A DNA stretch of 64,000 nucleotides from Foliamicus sp965115835. GTDB lineage: Bacteria > Pseudomonadota > Gammaproteobacteria > Steroidobacterales > Foliamicaceae. The notes under the pieces were generated by a model. It was not told where the DNA came from and did not search any database. It worked only from the letters and a program-made list of their open reading frames with translations. How positions within the stretch are numbered: the first letter of the stretch is position 1; each line of letters opens with the position of its first letter. Positions 60,689-64,000 of the stretch are shown in pieces. The stretch is from positions 1,302,001-1,366,000 of the forward strand of contig OZ220471.1 in the NCBI GenBank assembly GCA_965115835.1, read 5' to 3'. The translations under genes and the position numbers were made by a program.

Positions 60689-61006
60689 CTATTTCTGCTG
60701 GCTTTGCTCGAACATGCGATCCATGCGTTCGCTGGCGGCATCCGCCGTGGCTTTCGCTTCCTCGGCTGCCTCAACCGCACGGGCCGAGGTCATGTTCGCG
60801 CGCTCGACTTCCGCAGCAGTCCGCCGCTGAGCGGCTTCCAGATCGGCAACCCGGCTCTCCAGGGCGGAAATGCGGCTGCCGGTCGCCGCAGCGCTGGCGT
60901 CAATCCTGGCCGACATCTCGTCCATGCCGGCAGTACAGCAACCGGAAAGAGCCACGGCTACGGTTGGCGCGCCAAGCAGCGCGGTTACAAATCTGGTCTT
61001 TTTCAT
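60689..61006 (-). CDS. Lpp/OprI-like alanine-zipper outer-membrane lipoprotein
   Basis: The 105-residue lipoprotein has a lipobox LSGC (with a second Cys next to it) after a basic and hydrophobic leader. A long uninterrupted helix with heptad alanine/aliphatic spacing follows (MSARIDASAAATGSRISALESRVADLEAAQ ...). It ends in Lys, as in Lpp, where the terminal Lys is attached to peptidoglycan. It is longer than E. coli Lpp (78 residues) and resembles OprI. ATG 61006 has GAGGAAG upstream, and the frame extends further but without homology. Confidence 0.82.
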   Translation of the reverse strand: MKKTRFVTALLGAPTVAVALSGCCTAGMDEMSARIDASAAATGSRISALESRVADLEAAQRRTAAEVERANMTSARAVEAAEEAKATADAASERMDRMFEQSQQK

Positions 61007-61108
61007 CAGCTTCCTCAAGTGTTCGGCTAGTCCAGTGCGCCCCATTCCGGCGCATCCCGGGTATGTTCGCAAACCGGCAAGGAAAAAGCAAGCTGTCCAG
61101 GCTCACTA

Positions 61109-61229
61109 CGGCAATTCCCGCCAACGATGCAGAGTCGTTCGTTCAGGGCCGAATACCCAAGCTTGTGACCATTTATGCGTCGGACCGGAACTGATTTTCG
61201 AGCATTGTCACGCTTGGCGGAAATTACCG
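61109..61229 (-). repeat. 121-bp dispersed element, copy B (inverted relative to copy A)
   Basis: This is the second copy of the element at 34347-34467, in the opposite orientation, with identical length and 104 of 121 bases equal. Its ends read CGGTAATTTCCG and CGGGAATTGCCG. They pair like those of copy A, with one A-T to G-C compensatory change and two G-T pairs. It lies between the lipoprotein start and the RTX stop. Confidence 0.85.
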
Positions 61230-61337
61230 GGTTCGCTACATGTAAAACGGGCCATGCCCTGATTGATCCAACCCGCCGCATGGAAAGCCAGCGCCATGAC
61301 GGTCATATGCGGGCTGATCACGCCAGCGCGCTGCGGC

Positions 61338-63773
61338 TCAGACGAACAGGAAGTCGTCCGCACCCAGGGAGCCCGCCGACAGGTCCTCCACAAACAGGAA
61401 GTCTTCCGCGCCCAGGGAGTCCGCCGATACACCCCGCAGGGTGATCGTGTCGCCGTCGCCGTAGTGAACCACGGCATCGGCGCCGTCCTGACGGATATCC
61501 AGCCCCTCGAAGCCAACCGAAACCCCGTCGAGACGAATCCGGTCGCCTTCCCCGAAATCGGCAATGGTGTCGCTGCCGTCTCCCGACCGGAACACGAAGG
61601 TGTCGGAACCCGCGTCGCCATACAGCGTGTCGTCGCCACTCCCTCCGGTCAGGGTGTCGTCGCCGGAGCGGCCCAACAGGGTGTCGTTACCGGCGCCGCC
61701 GTCCAGCACGTCATTGCCCTCTTCGCCCCAAAGCCAGTCGTTGCCGGCCCCGCCCTCGATAAGCGTGTCATCGCCGCCGCCGCCATACAGCCAGTCGTCG
61801 CCGTCGCCGCCCGACAGGGTGTCGCTGCCGTCGCCACCGTAGAGAATGTCGGCGCCCTTGCCACCCCTCAGGGTGTCGTCCCCGTCGCCGCCGTCCAGGG
61901 TGTCCGCGCCATTGCCGCCCCTAAGGGTGTCGGCGCCCCCGTGGCCGTTGAGCGTATCGTTGCCCTTGCGGCCTTTCATTACATCATCGCCGCTCCCGCC
62001 GTCCAGGATGTCCGCGCCCTTGCCGCCGGTCAGCGTGCTCCCGCCAGTGGAATCGTCATTCAGGGCCTCGCCGCCGCTGTTGCCGTTCGGAGCGTCGCCA
62101 GTGGATACGCCCTGCGGAGCGCCACTGCCGCCGTTGCCGCTCGGAGGGTCGCCAACAGATGCGCCCTGCGGGGCGCCGTCATCATTGCTGCCGACTTGCA
62201 GGGCATCCCCGGCAGGTTCAACCGGGAGAAACTCGAAGTCGCCCGCGCCGAGGGAATCCGCCGACACACCCTGCAAGGTAATCGCGTCGCCGTCACCATA
62301 GCGGACGATGGCATTGGAACCGTTCTGATCGATGACCAGCGCCTCGAAACCGCCGGACACGCCGGCAATCTCGATGCGGTCGCCGTCCCCGAAATCGACG
62401 ATGTGGTCAGGGCCGTCGCCGACCGCAAACGCAAAGGTATCCGCGCCCAGACCGCCATACAGGGTTTCATGGCCCCGACCTCCCCTCAGCGTATCGTCGC
62501 CGCGACCGCCGAACAAAGTGTCGCTGCCCCCACCTCCGTTGAGGGTGTCGTCGCCATCGTCCCCATACAGGATGTCGTCGCCATCGCCACCCGTCAGGAT
62601 ATCGTTGCCGGCGCCGCCATCCAGAGTGTCCGCGCCAGCGCCGCCGCTGAGGGTGTCGTCCCCGTCGCCGCCGCTCGTGGTGTCGTCCTGATCGCCGCCC
62701 TGCCCCTGAAAGTCGCTGGCGCCGCCTTCATCGGGCGGAGAGTCAGCGCTGCCGCCCTGTCCGGTGGCAGCAAGAACGAAGTCGAAATCGTCTTCGTCAA
62801 GGGAGTTGGCGGACACGCCTGTCAGCCGGATCGTGTCGTTGTCGCCGTAGTGAATGACGGCATCGGCGCCGTCCTGCCGGATATCCAGCCCCGCGAAACC
62901 GCCGGAAATCCCCACCAGACGAATCGTGTCGCCGGTTCTGAAATCGGCGACGGTGTCGTCTCCATCCCCCGACTCGAACACGAAAATATCGGCGCCCGCG
63001 CCGCCGTGCAGGGTGTCGGCGCCGGCGCCGCCATGCAAGGTGTCGTCGCCGTCCTGGCCGTACAACTGGTCGTTGTGGCCGTGGCCCATGATCGTGTCGT
63101 CGCCCTCGTGGCCGTAGATCTTGTCGCGGCCGAAAGCGCCGTGCAGCGTGTTGTCGCCGTCGCCGCCGTGGATCGTGAAACCGACGCCGTAGGCCTTGAA
63201 CTCGGCCAGCGACCAGCCGCCGATCTGGACGGTGCCGCCGCCCTCCCCGCTTTCCATGGTCTGGCGGCACCATTTGCCCTCCTCGTTCTTTTCGAAAAGG
63301 GTGCGAACGGCGTCGTCGTCCGCGCCGCCGTCGCCGTAGATGATGACCGCTTCGCCGTCGCGGTCGATAAACCGGAAACGGCCGACATCCGCGTTGCCCC
63401 ATTCGAACTGGATCGTGTCTTCGGTCGTATGCAGATCGAAGATATAGTCGAAACCGTGGTCGATGCGGAAGGCGAAAATGTCGGCGCCCGAACTGCCCTT
63501 GAGCCAGTCGTTGCCAATGCCGCCGATCAGAGCGTCGTCGCCCTCGCCACCCACCAGATCGTCATGGCCACCCTGACCGTAGATCGTATCATCGCCATTA
63601 TGGCAATAGATGATATCGTCGCCGCCACCAGCGAACACCCAGTCATGGCCATAGTAGCCCTTGATAAGTTCGGCGCTGTCGCCGCCGCGCAGTATGTCGG
63701 ATGAGTAGGTTCCAATAACGTATTTGGTACCATCAATTACAACATATTGGATCGTATCAACAACTTTTACCAT
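61338..63773 (-). CDS. RTX (hemolysin-type calcium-binding repeat) secreted protein
   Basis: The protein has about 811 residues, nearly all made of GGxGxDxLxG nonapeptides that bind calcium as parallel beta-rolls. Three similar modules each finish with a conserved cap (for example GDTIRLVGISGGFAGLDIRQDGADAVIHYGD and SANSLDEDDFDFV). They are separated by Gly/Asp/Ser linkers. There is no N-terminal signal. The C-terminus SLGADDFLFV is of the type used for type I secretion, whose transporter is not in the window. No catalytic domain is visible, so a structural or adhesive role is as likely as an enzymatic one. Two starts are possible; GGGAG is placed for ATG 63773 rather than 63779. Confidence 0.9.
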   Translation of the reverse strand: MVKVVDTIQYVVIDGTKYVIGTYSSDILRGGDSAELIKGYYGHDWVFAGGGDDIIYCHNGDDTIYGQGGHDDLVGGEGDDALIGGIGNDWLKGSSGADIFAFRIDHGFDYIFDLHTTEDTIQFEWGNADVGRFRFIDRDGEAVIIYGDGGADDDAVRTLFEKNEEGKWCRQTMESGEGGGTVQIGGWSLAEFKAYGVGFTIHGGDGDNTLHGAFGRDKIYGHEGDDTIMGHGHNDQLYGQDGDDTLHGGAGADTLHGGAGADIFVFESGDGDDTVADFRTGDTIRLVGISGGFAGLDIRQDGADAVIHYGDNDTIRLTGVSANSLDEDDFDFVLAATGQGGSADSPPDEGGASDFQGQGGDQDDTTSGGDGDDTLSGGAGADTLDGGAGNDILTGGDGDDILYGDDGDDTLNGGGGSDTLFGGRGDDTLRGGRGHETLYGGLGADTFAFAVGDGPDHIVDFGDGDRIEIAGVSGGFEALVIDQNGSNAIVRYGDGDAITLQGVSADSLGAGDFEFLPVEPAGDALQVGSNDDGAPQGASVGDPPSGNGGSGAPQGVSTGDAPNGNSGGEALNDDSTGGSTLTGGKGADILDGGSGDDVMKGRKGNDTLNGHGGADTLRGGNGADTLDGGDGDDTLRGGKGADILYGGDGSDTLSGGDGDDWLYGGGGDDTLIEGGAGNDWLWGEEGNDVLDGGAGNDTLLGRSGDDTLTGGSGDDTLYGDAGSDTFVFRSGDGSDTIADFGEGDRIRLDGVSVGFEGLDIRQDGADAVVHYGDGDTITLRGVSADSLGAEDFLFVEDLSAGSLGADDFLFV
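61341..61436 (-). repeat. 48-bp tandem duplication at the 3' end of the RTX gene
   Basis: Bases 61341-61388 and 61389-61436 are two similar 48-base units. They encode SAGSLGADDFLFV and, before it, SADSLGAEDFLFVEDL, so the C-terminal secretion-type tail is present twice. Confidence 0.8.
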
Positions 63774-63806
63774 CGCCATCTCCCGGTAAAGATTCGATTT
63801 GAATGA

Positions 63807-63836
63807 ATTTTGCCCAAGTTGAGCCTATCGAGTCAA
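63807..63836 (-). promoter_or_regulatory. Candidate promoter of the RTX gene
   Basis: On the minus strand TTGACT (63836-63831) is followed after 18 bases by CAAAAT (63812-63807), about 35 bases before the RTX start. The -35 matches five of six consensus positions and the -10 four of six. The AT-rich region 63800-63860 contrasts with its surroundings. Confidence 0.35.
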
Positions 63837-63867
63837 TATATGTGGATAGTCGAAAGTTTGAGGAAAA

Positions 63868-64000
63868 TCAAAAGCTTTCATTCGGAATCGGTTCTGTCGC
63901 CAATTCCAGCCCGCGCCACGCCTTGGTCCAAACGCCTCGCAATTCATCAATCGCCGCTTCAAACCCATCGTCCCTGTCTCCTGGCCAGGCGCCGGAGAGC
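63868..64000 (-). CDS. C-terminal fragment of an unidentified gene (right edge)
   Basis: A frame enters from the right edge and reads LSGAWPGDRDDGFEAAIDEL, continues with RGVWTKAWRGLELATEPIP and stops at 63868. Codon use looks coding. The product is unknown. It is transcribed toward the RTX gene, with about 95 bases between them. Confidence 0.5.
   Translation of the reverse strand, partial: LSGAWPGDRDDGFEAAIDELRGVWTKAWRGLELATEPIPNESF

Noticed and set aside
61263..63704. A very long plus-strand frame with VVAVAA-type repeats, opposite the RTX gene
   Set aside because: It is the mirror of the repetitive, GC-rich RTX coding sequence, which removes stop codons on both strands. The RTX strand has the known motif and secretion tail.

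Overview
The window is GC-rich, densely coding bacterial chromosome. Its gene content (UbiG, RluB, ScpAB, metG beside an RnfB-like ferredoxin, clpS-clpA-infA, bolA-yciB, a general secretion C-D-E-F set) points to Gammaproteobacteria. An alternative complex III, a TonB-dependent receptor, an RTX protein and a repeat-rich surface protein suggest an aerobic, probably marine or host-associated lineage. Species cannot be named from sequence alone. No rRNA, tRNA, CRISPR array, prophage or insertion sequence was seen.

Layout. 1-3.2 kb: an exported fragment cut by the left edge, a DUF1838 protein, a DUF1295 membrane protein and a membrane-anchored VWA protein. 3.5-6.2 kb: ubiG, a gph/mupP-type phosphatase and rmuC, overlapping head to tail. 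6.2-9.5 kb (minus): mrp, scpA, scpB, rluB. 9.6-17.7 kb: two transporters (GPH-type MFS and POT peptide symporter), bolA-yciB, an M2 metallopeptidase, metG and a small two-cluster ferredoxin. 17.7-25.1 kb (minus): a complete alternative complex III operon, actA-B1-B2-C-D-E-F, with actB split in two and a 51-bp in-frame tandem duplication in actC. 25.4-30.3 kb: a dipeptide/oligopeptide-type ABC importer whose second permease carries a one-base frameshift.

30.4-40.1 kb is accessory: a Tat-exported FAD oxidoreductase, a TonB-dependent receptor, a methyltransferase with a frameshifted small partner, two double VOC-domain proteins, an alpha/beta-hydrolase-fold protein whose serine nucleophile is a histidine, and a TauD-type dioxygenase. 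This looks like uptake plus oxidative turnover of one organic substrate (inference). 40.2-44.3 kb holds a 1341-residue FN3/Calx-beta/LRR protein. A C12 tract sits between its strong start and its signal peptide, so that C11 and C13 both give immediate stops: a textbook phase-variation design. It is followed on the same strand side by a second hydrolase-fold protein with the same Ser-to-His change.

45.3-54.4 kb (minus) is clpS, clpA, infA, a DUF885 peptidase-like gene and gcvT-gcvH-gcvPA-gcvPB, all tightly packed. 54.9-60.4 kb carries gspC-D-E-F, with a GspE lacking the zinc tetracysteine. 60.7-64 kb holds an Lpp/OprI-like lipoprotein, a three-module RTX protein and the tail of a gene cut by the right edge. 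Two 121-bp copies of an undescribed dispersed element (34.35 and 61.11 kb, opposite orientations, 104/121 identical, inverted-repeat ends with a compensatory base pair) lie in the two intergenic regions that flank this accessory half.
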